64,000 nt of DNA from an uncultured Clostridia bacterium. GTDB taxonomy: Bacteria > Bacillota > Clostridia > Saccharofermentanales > Saccharofermentanaceae. The stretch spans positions 124,001 through 188,000 of the forward strand of contig CAMJPC010000004.1 of the NCBI GenBank assembly GCA_946407705.1. The letters run 5' to 3'. The notes under the pieces are model-generated. The model made no database searches, was not told where the DNA came from, and was given only the letters and a program-made list of their open reading frames with translations. Shown piece by piece: positions 19,514-27,229 of this stretch; within the stretch, counting starts at the first letter, position 1; every line of letters starts with the position of its first letter. A program made the position numbers and the translations under genes.

Positions 19514-21076
19514 ATGAAGAAAAAGAGCATAACTCCGCAGGAAGAATTTACGGGACGCGCTCCTGAACTGAACAGGACCACCCGTGTAATGAAGGTCTCA
19601 GGCAAGGCCTGGCTTTGCGCTATTCTGTCATTGATCCTGAGCCTTTCGCTGATCGGTCTGTTCTTCTTGTCTTCGTATAAGTCCGGAAAGAACGGCAAGG
19701 TCGTTCTTTTCTACTGCGACAAGAGGTTTTTCCCGTATGTCTCTATGCGTAATTCATTGGCTTCTGCAGGCTTTGACTTTGGCATAGCGGAGATTCCCGG
19801 GGAAGGGGAGACGGCAGTTTCAGACCGTTATGCGATTCCCGAACAGTACAAAGACAAGCAGATCGTCATCTGTGCATTTGGAAAAGACTCTTTTACGATC
19901 ATGGATACGGTCGCGAAAACAGATAACCCGAATGTGATCGGTTACTGCCTCGTAAATCCCAAGTATCCCGGAAACGCGGCGATGGAAGGTTACGGCCGTT
20001 ACTATCCGAAGACTCCGGTAGCGATCTTCGACTATACGGGAGAGAAAGCTGATGCAGAGCAGAACGGCGGAGCTTCCATGCTTTACGAGAAGTTCTCGGG
20101 TGCTGATACGCTTTACGGAGTACCTGCCGTCAGCGGAAAACTGATAAAGAGCAAAGTGTATATCTCACCTGACCAGAACAGGTATCTGTCGGTATCTTCC
20201 GTACCGATGGGAACCCATGTTCTCAGATATTCGCCTGTGTTCGAAAGTGAGCTTGCCATGTATCTGGGCATTACTTTCAACGGCGGAGTGTCTGCGCTCA
20301 GGATCAAGGCTTGGTTTATCTGCGCTCTGTTTACTGCGTTCGCGGCTCTTGCGTTCCTTGCACTGTTTGTTTTCCTGATCCCGGTAAGGGATTCCGACAA
20401 GGGATCAAAGGAGCTAAAGGGAAGAGACAGCCTTGGAACGATCATATTCTTCGGACTTTCAGCCTGGATAGGACTTACGATATCCGTAATGACGTTTATC
20501 CGCGGCATTGCAGAATATGCCAGATATGCCGTTGTAATGGCTCCCGCAGCGCTGATCACCTGCATGGCCCTCATGCGTTTGCCGTTCCTGCTTTCAAAGA
20601 AAGTCGTATATAAGAGAGAAAAACTCCAAACCAGCGCAATGCTCGTACCGCTGTTTATGGGACTTTGCGATGTTGCCATTGTCGCGGGCGTCGTTCTCGT
20701 GTTTACTGATATCTCCGGGATCGGGCAGGATACCATTAAACTTGCTGCGGCTCTGATCGTGTTCATAGTTACGAGCCTTTCTGCATTTGCGCTTGCAAGG
20801 GCAGACAGAAAGTCCAGGTTTGCAGGAGAGGGGCCTGCAGCGTATTTCGGCAACCCGGTCTATTTCTTTGAGACCATAATCCCGCCGCTGGCTTTGCTGG
20901 TCATTTCGATCCTCCGCGCTAACGGAACGGGGATCTGCTATGCTTCGATGGCTCTGGCATGCGGAATAATACCTTTTGCCGCGGCAGTTACGACCAAGCG
21001 TTTCTCAGACTTTTTCGAGGCGGCAGGAGTCGTCTGCGGATTATTGATGGGAATTCTTGTCTACATTGCGCTCTGA
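19514..21076 (+). CDS. Large membrane protein of unknown function beside murC
   Basis: A protein of 520 residues with a basic N-terminal tail, one membrane segment at about residues 30-52, a soluble region of about 200 residues and then about eight hydrophobic segments (260-520). The soluble part alternates strands and helices (VVLFYCDKRFFPYVS, VICAFGKDSF) and may be a periplasm-side alpha/beta fold. I do not recognise the family. It lies seven bases after murC and probably shares its transcript, which suggests an envelope role. That link is contextual only. Confidence 0.75.
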   Translation: MKKKSITPQEEFTGRAPELNRTTRVMKVSGKAWLCAILSLILSLSLIGLFFLSSYKSGKNGKVVLFYCDKRFFPYVSMRNSLASAGFDFGIAEIPGEGETAVSDRYAIPEQYKDKQIVICAFGKDSFTIMDTVAKTDNPNVIGYCLVNPKYPGNAAMEGYGRYYPKTPVAIFDYTGEKADAEQNGGASMLYEKFSGADTLYGVPAVSGKLIKSKVYISPDQNRYLSVSSVPMGTHVLRYSPVFESELAMYLGITFNGGVSALRIKAWFICALFTAFAALAFLALFVFLIPVRDSDKGSKELKGRDSLGTIIFFGLSAWIGLTISVMTFIRGIAEYARYAVVMAPAALITCMALMRLPFLLSKKVVYKREKLQTSAMLVPLFMGLCDVAIVAGVVLVFTDISGIGQDTIKLAAALIVFIVTSLSAFALARADRKSRFAGEGPAAYFGNPVYFFETIIPPLALLVISILRANGTGICYASMALACGIIPFAAAVTTKRFSDFFEAAGVVCGLLMGILVYIAL

Positions 21077-21088
21077 CGCAATTTCCTG

Positions 21089-21118
21089 TTGACTTTCAGC
21101 CCTTTCATGTTGTATTAT
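21089..21118 (+). promoter_or_regulatory. rplU operon promoter
   Basis: TTGACT at 21089-21094 and TATTAT at 21113-21118, spaced by 18 bases. Leaves a leader of about 110 bases before rplU. Confidence 0.6.
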
Positions 21119-21124
21119 ACGCGG

Positions 21125-21236
21125 GTGACCGCATGCAACGGGCTCTTTAAACACGCTTTGAATTAGGTCAAAAGCCAATGAATTCGAGCGTTGCCTCGGT
21201 TTAGGCAGCGAGACTGGAAGAACAGGAGGAACGAAT
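21125..21236 (+). promoter_or_regulatory. Probable L21 leader
   Basis: The untranslated leader contains a seven-base hairpin (cgttgcc 21189-21195 with ggcagcg 21204-21210) close to the aggagga site. Position before rplU, length and a stem near the ribosome site fit the L21 leader class of Firmicutes, an mRNA element thought to bind L21. Assigned by position and folding only. Confidence 0.45.
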
Positions 21237-21539
21237 ATGTACGCAGTTATCAAGACAGGCGGCAAGCAGTACAAGGTTTCTGTTGACGATGAGATCTTCG
21301 TCGAGAAGCTTGAAGGTGAGGCTGGCAGCCAGGTTACTTTCGAGGATGTACTTGCAGTTGCTGATGACAACGGTATCGTAGCTGGTGATGTTAAGGCTAC
21401 AGTAACCGGTGAGATCGTAAAGCAGGGCAAGAACAAGAAGGTTATCGTCTCTAAGTACAAGGCTAAGAAGGGCTATCGCAGAAAGAATGGCCACAGACAG
21501 CCTTACACACGTGTACTTATCAAGGCTATCAACGCGTAA
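21237..21539 (+). CDS. rplU: 50S ribosomal protein L21
   Basis: Large-subunit protein that binds 23S rRNA. The 100 residues begin [14 protein letters not shown], the family hallmark, and end with the [15 protein letters not shown] block that contacts rRNA. aggagga precedes the ATG. First gene of the conserved rplU-prp-rpmA cluster, with prp six bases downstream. Confidence 0.98.
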   Translation: MYAVIKTGGKQYKVSVDDEIFVEKLEGEAGSQVTFEDVLAVADDNGIVAGDVKATVTGEIVKQGKNKKVIVSKYKAKKGYRRKNGHRQPYTRVLIKAINA

Positions 21540-21545
21540 TCATTT

Positions 21546-21917
21546 ATGATTTCCGTTATCGTCTGCAGAGAAGATAATAATATCAGGGCTATATATGCCA
21601 ACGGACACGCCGGTTACGGCAAATCCGGAGAAGATATTATCTGCAGCGCGGTTTCGACACTTCTCTTTACTGCGGCCAATGCTTTGGAAGATATTTGCGG
21701 TTACGACGGCGAATCTTTTTTCCGGATCAGCAATGAAGGTAAAGATGATGTCAACTTAAGGATAACGGTTCCCGATCAGGGAGACGATGAGACAAAGAAC
21801 AGGGCTCAGGTAATAATGAGGACTTGCGAATTAGGTCTTATCGGGATAGCAAGAGATTATAACGAAGGCAAGAAAAGGTACGTAGAGATTATTCACTCAA
21901 GAACACCGGAGGTGTAA
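21546..21917 (+). CDS. prp: Ribosomal-processing cysteine protease Prp
   Basis: Cleaves the N-terminal leader of ribosomal protein L27 before or during ribosome assembly. The 123 residues carry the catalytic pair in GHAGYGKSGEDIICSAVS: His21 and Cys33. It sits between rplU and rpmA, the usual Firmicute place, and the downstream L27 has the matching cleavage site. No separate ribosome site is obvious, so it may be coupled to rplU. Confidence 0.93.
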   Translation: MISVIVCREDNNIRAIYANGHAGYGKSGEDIICSAVSTLLFTAANALEDICGYDGESFFRISNEGKDDVNLRITVPDQGDDETKNRAQVIMRTCELGLIGIARDYNEGKKRYVEIIHSRTPEV

Positions 21918-21920
21918 TTT

Positions 21921-22202
21921 ATGATTAAGTTTAATTTACAGCTCTTTGCACATAAGAAGGGAATGGGTTCCACCAAGAACGGCCGTGAATCCCAGTCTAA
22001 GAGATTAGGTGCAAAGAAAGGCGACGGACAGACCGTTTTAGCCGGTAATATTCTTGTCAGACAGCGCGGAACAAAGATTCATCCCGGCACAAATGTCGGA
22101 ATCGGTTCTGACGATACACTCTTCGCTCTCATCGACGGCACCGTCAAGTATGAGCGTATGGGCAAGGACAAGAAGCAGGTAAGCGTTTATCCCGTAGCTT
22201 AA
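21921..22202 (+). CDS. rpmA: 50S ribosomal protein L27 (precursor with cleaved leader)
   Basis: Large-subunit protein whose N-terminus reaches the peptidyl-transferase centre. The 93-residue product starts [14 protein letters not shown]. In Firmicutes Prp cuts after Phe9, leaving Ala10 as the mature N-terminus. The body ([38 protein letters not shown]) is highly conserved. It lies three bases after prp with ggaggt upstream. Confidence 0.98.
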   Translation: MIKFNLQLFAHKKGMGSTKNGRESQSKRLGAKKGDGQTVLAGNILVRQRGTKIHPGTNVGIGSDDTLFALIDGTVKYERMGKDKKQVSVYPVA

Positions 22203-22233
22203 TAGTAAGCTAGGATTCTTAAGCGGTTTACGA

Positions 22234-22272
22234 AGAGCAGTCTGTCATTCTATGACGGCTGCTCTCTTTTTT
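22234..22272 (+). terminator. Intrinsic terminator between rpmA and obgE
   Basis: Stem agagcag/ctgctct with an inner gtcat/atgac stem, followed by tctttttt-type T-run ending 12 bases before the obgE start codon. Read-through would be needed for the operon to reach obgE. Confidence 0.78.
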
Positions 22273-22284
22273 CAGGTATCAGAT

Positions 22285-23559
22285 ATGTTTATCGATCATG
22301 CGAAAATCTATGTTAAGGCGGGAGACGGCGGAGCCGGTGCCCTGAGTTTCCATACCGAAAAGTACATCACTAACGGCGGTCCTGACGGCGGTGACGGCGG
22401 AAACGGCGGTAATGTCGTATTCGTTGCTGCCAGGAATCTGACAAGCCTTCAGAATTTCCGTTTCAAGCACAAGTTCGTTGCAGAGAACGGAGTCAAGGGC
22501 GGCAACCGTAAGATGTACGGCAGATGCGGCGAGGATCTTGAGATCGGAGTTCCGGTCGGAACCGTTATCAGGAACGCCGATACGGGCGAACTGATCGCTG
22601 ACTTTACCGAAGACGGCGAAAAGGTGGTTGTGGCTCATGGCGGCAAGGGTGGCCTCGGTAACATGCACTATGCCAATTCCATACGTCAGGCTCCCCAGTT
22701 TGCAACACCCGGAACTCCCGGTGAGGAGCTTAACCTTTATGTTGAGCTCAAGCTTATCGCAGATTGCGGACTCGTAGGTTTCCCCAATGCAGGCAAGTCA
22801 ACGCTCTTGTCCGTACTTACCAGAGCTAAGCCTAAGATCGCGGATTATCCTTTTACTACTCTCGAACCGGTTTTGGGAGTGGTATCCGTTGATGATTTCT
22901 CGTATGTAATCGCGGATATTCCCGGAATCATCGAGGATGCTCATCAGGGCGCGGGTCTCGGCCATGACTTCCTGAGACACATCGAGAGGACGAGGCTTCT
23001 CATCCATGTCGTTGACGTTTCCGGAAGCGAGGGCAGGGAAGCCATTGACGATTTCCATGCGATCAACAAGGAACTTAAGGAGTTCAACAGTGAACTTGCT
23101 TCAAGACCGCAGATAGTGGTCGCCAACAAGTGTGATGCCGCAGAACCTGAAGCAGTCGATAAATTCGTAAAAGAAGTCAAGGCTTTAGGCTATGAGGATG
23201 TGTTCGTGATCTCGGCGGCAGGAAGGATCGGATTGAAAGAATTATCCGACAAGATTACCGAGATGGTATCAAAGCTTCCTCCTACAGTCCTCCACGACAT
23301 CGTCAAGTCTGACGAGAAGACCTATAAATTCGAAGAGGCAAAGAAGTACGACATTGTCATCGAAGATGGCGTATATGTTGTAAAGGGCGCCTGGATTAAG
23401 AAAATATTCAATTCTACAAACTTTGAGGATACGGAGTCTATGAACTTCTTCCAGAGGACACTCGAATCGTCCGGAGTTTTCGATGAACTTAGAAAACTCG
23501 GCGTTAAGGAAGGGGATACGGTCAGGATCGAGGATCTTGAATTTGATTTCTTCGACTGA
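22285..23559 (+). CDS. obgE: GTPase Obg (CgtA)
   Basis: Essential ribosome-associated GTPase in 50S assembly and stress signalling. The 424 residues comprise the Gly-rich Obg fold (1-158), a G domain with GFPNAGKST at 165-173, DIPGIIEDAHQGAGLG and NKCD, and a C-terminal OCT domain (about 345-424) typical of Gram-positive Obg. I use the ATG at 22285. The frame extending to 22252 would begin inside the terminator stem. Only a weak agg precedes the start, within the terminator tail. Confidence 0.96.
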   Translation: MFIDHAKIYVKAGDGGAGALSFHTEKYITNGGPDGGDGGNGGNVVFVAARNLTSLQNFRFKHKFVAENGVKGGNRKMYGRCGEDLEIGVPVGTVIRNADTGELIADFTEDGEKVVVAHGGKGGLGNMHYANSIRQAPQFATPGTPGEELNLYVELKLIADCGLVGFPNAGKSTLLSVLTRAKPKIADYPFTTLEPVLGVVSVDDFSYVIADIPGIIEDAHQGAGLGHDFLRHIERTRLLIHVVDVSGSEGREAIDDFHAINKELKEFNSELASRPQIVVANKCDAAEPEAVDKFVKEVKALGYEDVFVISAAGRIGLKELSDKITEMVSKLPPTVLHDIVKSDEKTYKFEEAKKYDIVIEDGVYVVKGAWIKKIFNSTNFEDTESMNFFQRTLESSGVFDELRKLGVKEGDTVRIEDLEFDFFD

Positions 23560-23678
23560 TTCTTTAGTGCACTAATTTACAAATTGTTCATTATTCTGCT
23601 ATTCTGACGCCTTGATGTTTATTTATCATCTAACCATCAGGATATTCCTTAAAGAGGTTTTGAGTTTGTTATTTGAAG

Positions 23679-23709
23679 AGGACCGCGGAACGAGCCGCGG
23701 TCCTTTTTG
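23679..23709 (+). terminator. Intrinsic terminator after obgE
   Basis: Ten-base GC-rich stem aggaccgcgg/ccgcggtcct with a six-base loop and a T5 run. It lies about 120 bases after the obgE stop. I see no gene in the intervening bases. Confidence 0.9.
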
Positions 23710-23739
23710 TTGTAAACATACTACTTAATGTCGTAAAAT
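23710..23739 (+). promoter_or_regulatory. Promoter of the PAP2-pfkB pair
   Basis: TTGTAA at 23710-23715 and TAAAAT at 23734-23739 with an 18-base spacer, immediately after the obgE terminator. Confidence 0.5.
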
Positions 23740-23764
23740 TAGTTTGCGTAATTAAGGAGGATGT

Positions 23765-24226
23765 ATGGAGTTTCTAAAGCAGATAATCAACAACAGGATA
23801 TTATGGATCGGAGTACTGTCCTGGTTTATTGCGCAGATATTCAAAACAATCAATAACGTTATCATCACCGGCAAGTTCAGCTTGGAAAGAATGTACGGAG
23901 ACGGCGGCATGCCGAGCGGCCATTCAGCCACCGTATCTTCCGTTGCTCTGGCTACCGGTCTTTATGAGGGATTCTCGTCTCCGGTTTTCGCTGTCGCATT
24001 CATCCTCGCGATCATCGTCATGCACGATGCCATGAACGTCCGCTTGCAGGCAGGCAAGCAGGCTGCTTTGCTTAACGTTCTCGCTGAGACCTTTGAGAAG
24101 GTCACTGGAACTGATCTGCCAAATGAAGAGAAACTGAAAGAACTCCTCGGACATACTCCGCTTCAGGTTATTGCGGGATGTCTTCTGGGTCTTATTGTTG
24201 CTTTTATCTGCTATAAGGTTACCTGA
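23765..24226 (+). CDS. Divergent PAP2 family protein (DUF212, YuiD-like)
   Basis: Small membrane protein of 153 residues. The blocks GGMPSGHSATVSSVA and HDAMNVRLQAGKQA match the acid phosphatase/vanadium haloperoxidase-related DUF212 group, whose substrate is unknown. Three or four hydrophobic segments, the last at the C-terminus. taaggagg precedes the ATG. The pfkB-type kinase starts eight bases later. Confidence 0.88.
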   Translation: MEFLKQIINNRILWIGVLSWFIAQIFKTINNVIITGKFSLERMYGDGGMPSGHSATVSSVALATGLYEGFSSPVFAVAFILAIIVMHDAMNVRLQAGKQAALLNVLAETFEKVTGTDLPNEEKLKELLGHTPLQVIAGCLLGLIVAFICYKVT

Positions 24227-24234
24227 GGTTAAAT

Positions 24235-25155
24235 ATGATCTACACGCTGACACTTAATCCTGCCATTGACGTTACTGCACATACTTTGTCTCCGTTTGCA
24301 TACGGTGGTCTGAACCGTCTCAAGATCAAGAGACGTGATCCGGGCGGAAAAGGAATAAACGTTTCCAAGACTTTGAGAAATCTCGGTGAACCGACCTGCG
24401 CATGCTTTCTTTCAGGAGGTCCTGCAGGAAGGGAACTTTATGACAGGCTGATAGATGACGGTATCGAGTGCATCTGTGCCGAGATAGGGACCGGTAATAC
24501 CCGTACGAACATAAAGATCGTAGACGGAGCCGGAATCACGACAGACATCAATGAAGAGGGCCCTGCTTTTGATTTCCAGGCTTGCGCTGCCATAAGAAAG
24601 AGACTTCTCGAAATGGCAACTCCCAGGGATGTTGTCGTCATTTCGGGCAAGATACCTCCTTCGGCTCCTAACGACATATACAGAACTATCATCAGGGAGA
24701 TCCAGCACAGGGGAATAAAGGTAATCCTTGACGCTTCCGGAGAGGCTCTCGAAAACGGTCTCAGATCCGTTCCTTTTGCAGTCAAGCCTAATGCAGCGGA
24801 AGCCGGCATCAGTCCTGATGTTGATTCTGCCGTAAGAGCTGCCGGCAGGCTTCTTGCGGTGGGTTCGGCAATTGCTCTGATATCTCTTGGCGAGAAGGGC
24901 GCTGTTTATTGTGACAGAGGCGGAGTAAGGATGTATGCCGAAGGCATGAAGATTGATCCCAAGTGCGTTACGGGATGCGGAGACTCAATGACGGCGGGCC
25001 TTGCGTACGGAATAGCCAACAATCTTTCTCCGGTGGAGATCCTTAAGATCGCTTGCGCTTGCGGTACGGCAGCAGCACTCACTGACGGAACTCAGGCTCC
25101 TTCGGCCGGTTCCATCGCAGGTTTTGAGGACAAGATCAGGATAATACCTCTCTGA
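24235..25155 (+). CDS. PfkB-type sugar phosphate kinase (1-phosphofructokinase-like)
   Basis: Ribokinase-family kinase of 306 residues, phosphorylating a hexose phosphate in the cytoplasm. Signatures are TLNPAIDVT at the N-terminus, GGKGINVSKTLRNLG for substrate binding, and VTGCGDSMTAGLAYG with the catalytic Asp and anion hole. Length and N-terminus fit FruK/LacC (1-phosphofructokinase or tagatose 6-phosphate kinase). No PTS or fru genes are adjacent, so the substrate is open. Likely co-transcribed with the PAP2 gene. Confidence 0.88.
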   Translation: MIYTLTLNPAIDVTAHTLSPFAYGGLNRLKIKRRDPGGKGINVSKTLRNLGEPTCACFLSGGPAGRELYDRLIDDGIECICAEIGTGNTRTNIKIVDGAGITTDINEEGPAFDFQACAAIRKRLLEMATPRDVVVISGKIPPSAPNDIYRTIIREIQHRGIKVILDASGEALENGLRSVPFAVKPNAAEAGISPDVDSAVRAAGRLLAVGSAIALISLGEKGAVYCDRGGVRMYAEGMKIDPKCVTGCGDSMTAGLAYGIANNLSPVEILKIACACGTAAALTDGTQAPSAGSIAGFEDKIRIIPL

Positions 25156-25168
25156 GACGTTTTGTCTG

Positions 25169-25197
25169 TTGTAACGCCCGAACAATTGTTCTAAAAT
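25169..25197 (+). promoter_or_regulatory. uvrB-dnaE promoter
   Basis: TTGTAA at 25169-25174 and TAAAAT at 25192-25197, spaced exactly 17 bases. The spacer contains the LexA-type palindrome. Confidence 0.65.
25180..25191. promoter_or_regulatory. LexA (DinR) SOS box
   Basis: GAACAATTGTTC is a perfect palindrome matching the Gram-positive LexA core GAAC-N4-GTTC, with the flanking C on the left (CGAAC). It fills the spacer between the -35 and -10 of uvrB, where repressor binding would block RNA polymerase. uvrB is a classic SOS gene in Firmicutes. Confidence 0.8.
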
Positions 25198-25216
25198 GAC
25201 TCTATAAGGAGTTCAT

Positions 25217-27229
25217 ATGTTTAAACTGGTATCTGATTATAAACCCTCGGGCGACCAGCCTCAGGCTATAGACACCCTTGTTAAGGGCATAGAAAGCGGC
25301 ATGCGCGGTCAGACGCTCCTCGGCGTTACGGGTTCGGGCAAGACTTTTACGATGGCTAACGTCATTCAGAGAGTTCAGCGTCCAACATTGGTACTTGCAC
25401 ACAACAAGACGCTTGCAGGGCAGCTTTATGCGGAATTCAAGGAACTGTTCCCTGAGAATGCCGTGGAATATTTCATTTCATATTACGATTACTATCAGCC
25501 GGAAGCGTACATAGCGGCGTCTGATACTTATATCGAGAAGGATTCTTCCATCAATGACGAGATCGACCGTATGCGTCATGAGGCGACCAAGTCACTTCTT
25601 ACGCGAGATGACGTCATTATCGTTGCGTCAGTATCGTGCATCTACGGTATCGGCGAGAAGAGCGATTATCTGTCGATGGTATTGAACCTTGAGACGGGTC
25701 TTGAGATCTCGCCTGAAGACGTGATCGGACAGCTCATAAACATGCAGTACAACCGTAATGATTTCGCTCCTGAACGTGGAGCGTTCAGACGCAAGGGCGA
25801 TACCATCGACATCTGGACTCCGGATTCGGAACACACGCTTACCAGGATAAGCTTTTTCGGTGACGAGATAGACAAGATAAGCTATGTAAACAGCATTACC
25901 GGCAAGACCGAATTCACCAAGAATTATGTTGAGATATTCCCGGCATCACACTATGCGACGGGAAGACAGAAACTGAACCATGCGATTGAGACCATTGACG
26001 TTGAACTTGAGGAAAGGCTCAAGGAACTGCGTGACAAGGGTGACATGATCGCTGCTTACAGACTTGAGCAGAGGACCAGATATGACATGGACATGCTCCG
26101 AGAGACCGGTTTTGTTAAGGGAATCGAGAACTACTCAAGGCATATTTCCGGACGTGCTCCCGGAGAGCCTCCGTGCACGCTTCTGGATTTCTTCCCTGAA
26201 GATTTTCTCATGTTCATAGACGAGTCTCACCAGACTATACCTCAGGTCGGTGCCATGTATAACGGTGACAGATCCAGAAAGGAAATGCTTGTTCAATACG
26301 GGTTCAGGCTCCCTTCAGCATTTGACAACCGTCCTTTAAAGTTCAACGAGTTTGAAGAGAGAATGGGGCAGACCATTTTTGTCAGCGCAACGCCTGCCGA
26401 ATATGAGAAGGAACACAGTGAGCAGGTCGTAGAGCAGATGATAAGACCTACGGGACTTCTTGATCCTGAGATCTTTGTCCGTCCCGTTGAAGGCCAGATC
26501 GAAGATATCCTCCATGAACTTGCGGAACAGAAGAAGCGAGGGGATAAGAGCCTCATAATGACTCTTACCAAGAAGATGTCCGAAGATCTTACGGAGTTCC
26601 TTGAAAAGGAAGGGATCAGAGTCACATATCTTCATTCAGACATCAAGACCGTTGAGAGAATGCAGATACTAAACAAGCTCAGAAACGATGAGGTCGACGT
26701 AATAGTAGGTATCAATCTCCTGAGAGAGGGTATTGACCTTCCTGAAGTATCGCTCCTGATGATCCTTGATGCCGATAAGGAAGGATTCTTAAGATCAGAA
26801 CGCTCGCTCATCCAGATAATCGGAAGATGCGCCCGTAACGAGAGAGGCCGCGTAATCCTGTATGCTGATGAAGTTACGGATTCAATGATGAATGCCGTCG
26901 GTGAGACCAATAGAAGACGTTCAATCCAGAAGAAGTTCAATGAGGAGCACGGGATTGTTCCGAAGACCATCAAGAAGGCCGTACGTGACGTGTTTGATAT
27001 AGTTGCGGGAAGCGCGGAGAAGGCATCTTCAAAGGCTTCATCAGGCAAGCGAGGCGGCATCGATCCGACCCGTCTTATCAATGAGGGTGTTTCCGGCGGT
27101 ACGGCTGAAGAGAATGAGAAGATGATCGCACAACTTACGATCGAGATGACCAACGCTGCCAAGAATCTTGAATTTGAGAAGGCTGCGGAGATCAGAGACA
27201 TAATCATCGAACTCAAGGGGAAGAAGTAA
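25217..27229 (+). CDS. uvrB: Excinuclease ABC subunit B
   Basis: Damage-verification helicase of nucleotide excision repair, loaded by UvrA and partner of UvrC. The 670 residues contain Walker A GVTGSGKT (39-43 for GSGKT), the beta-hairpin YYDYYQPEAY that probes DNA, helicase motifs DESHQTIPQ and QIIGRCARN, and the C-terminal UVR domain (LEFEKAAEIRD) that binds UvrC. aaggag precedes the ATG. The stop overlaps the dnaE start by one base (TAATG). Predicted SOS control through the upstream LexA box. Confidence 0.98.
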   Translation: MFKLVSDYKPSGDQPQAIDTLVKGIESGMRGQTLLGVTGSGKTFTMANVIQRVQRPTLVLAHNKTLAGQLYAEFKELFPENAVEYFISYYDYYQPEAYIAASDTYIEKDSSINDEIDRMRHEATKSLLTRDDVIIVASVSCIYGIGEKSDYLSMVLNLETGLEISPEDVIGQLINMQYNRNDFAPERGAFRRKGDTIDIWTPDSEHTLTRISFFGDEIDKISYVNSITGKTEFTKNYVEIFPASHYATGRQKLNHAIETIDVELEERLKELRDKGDMIAAYRLEQRTRYDMDMLRETGFVKGIENYSRHISGRAPGEPPCTLLDFFPEDFLMFIDESHQTIPQVGAMYNGDRSRKEMLVQYGFRLPSAFDNRPLKFNEFEERMGQTIFVSATPAEYEKEHSEQVVEQMIRPTGLLDPEIFVRPVEGQIEDILHELAEQKKRGDKSLIMTLTKKMSEDLTEFLEKEGIRVTYLHSDIKTVERMQILNKLRNDEVDVIVGINLLREGIDLPEVSLLMILDADKEGFLRSERSLIQIIGRCARNERGRVILYADEVTDSMMNAVGETNRRRSIQKKFNEEHGIVPKTIKKAVRDVFDIVAGSAEKASSKASSGKRGGIDPTRLINEGVSGGTAEENEKMIAQLTIEMTNAAKNLEFEKAAEIRDIIIELKGKK

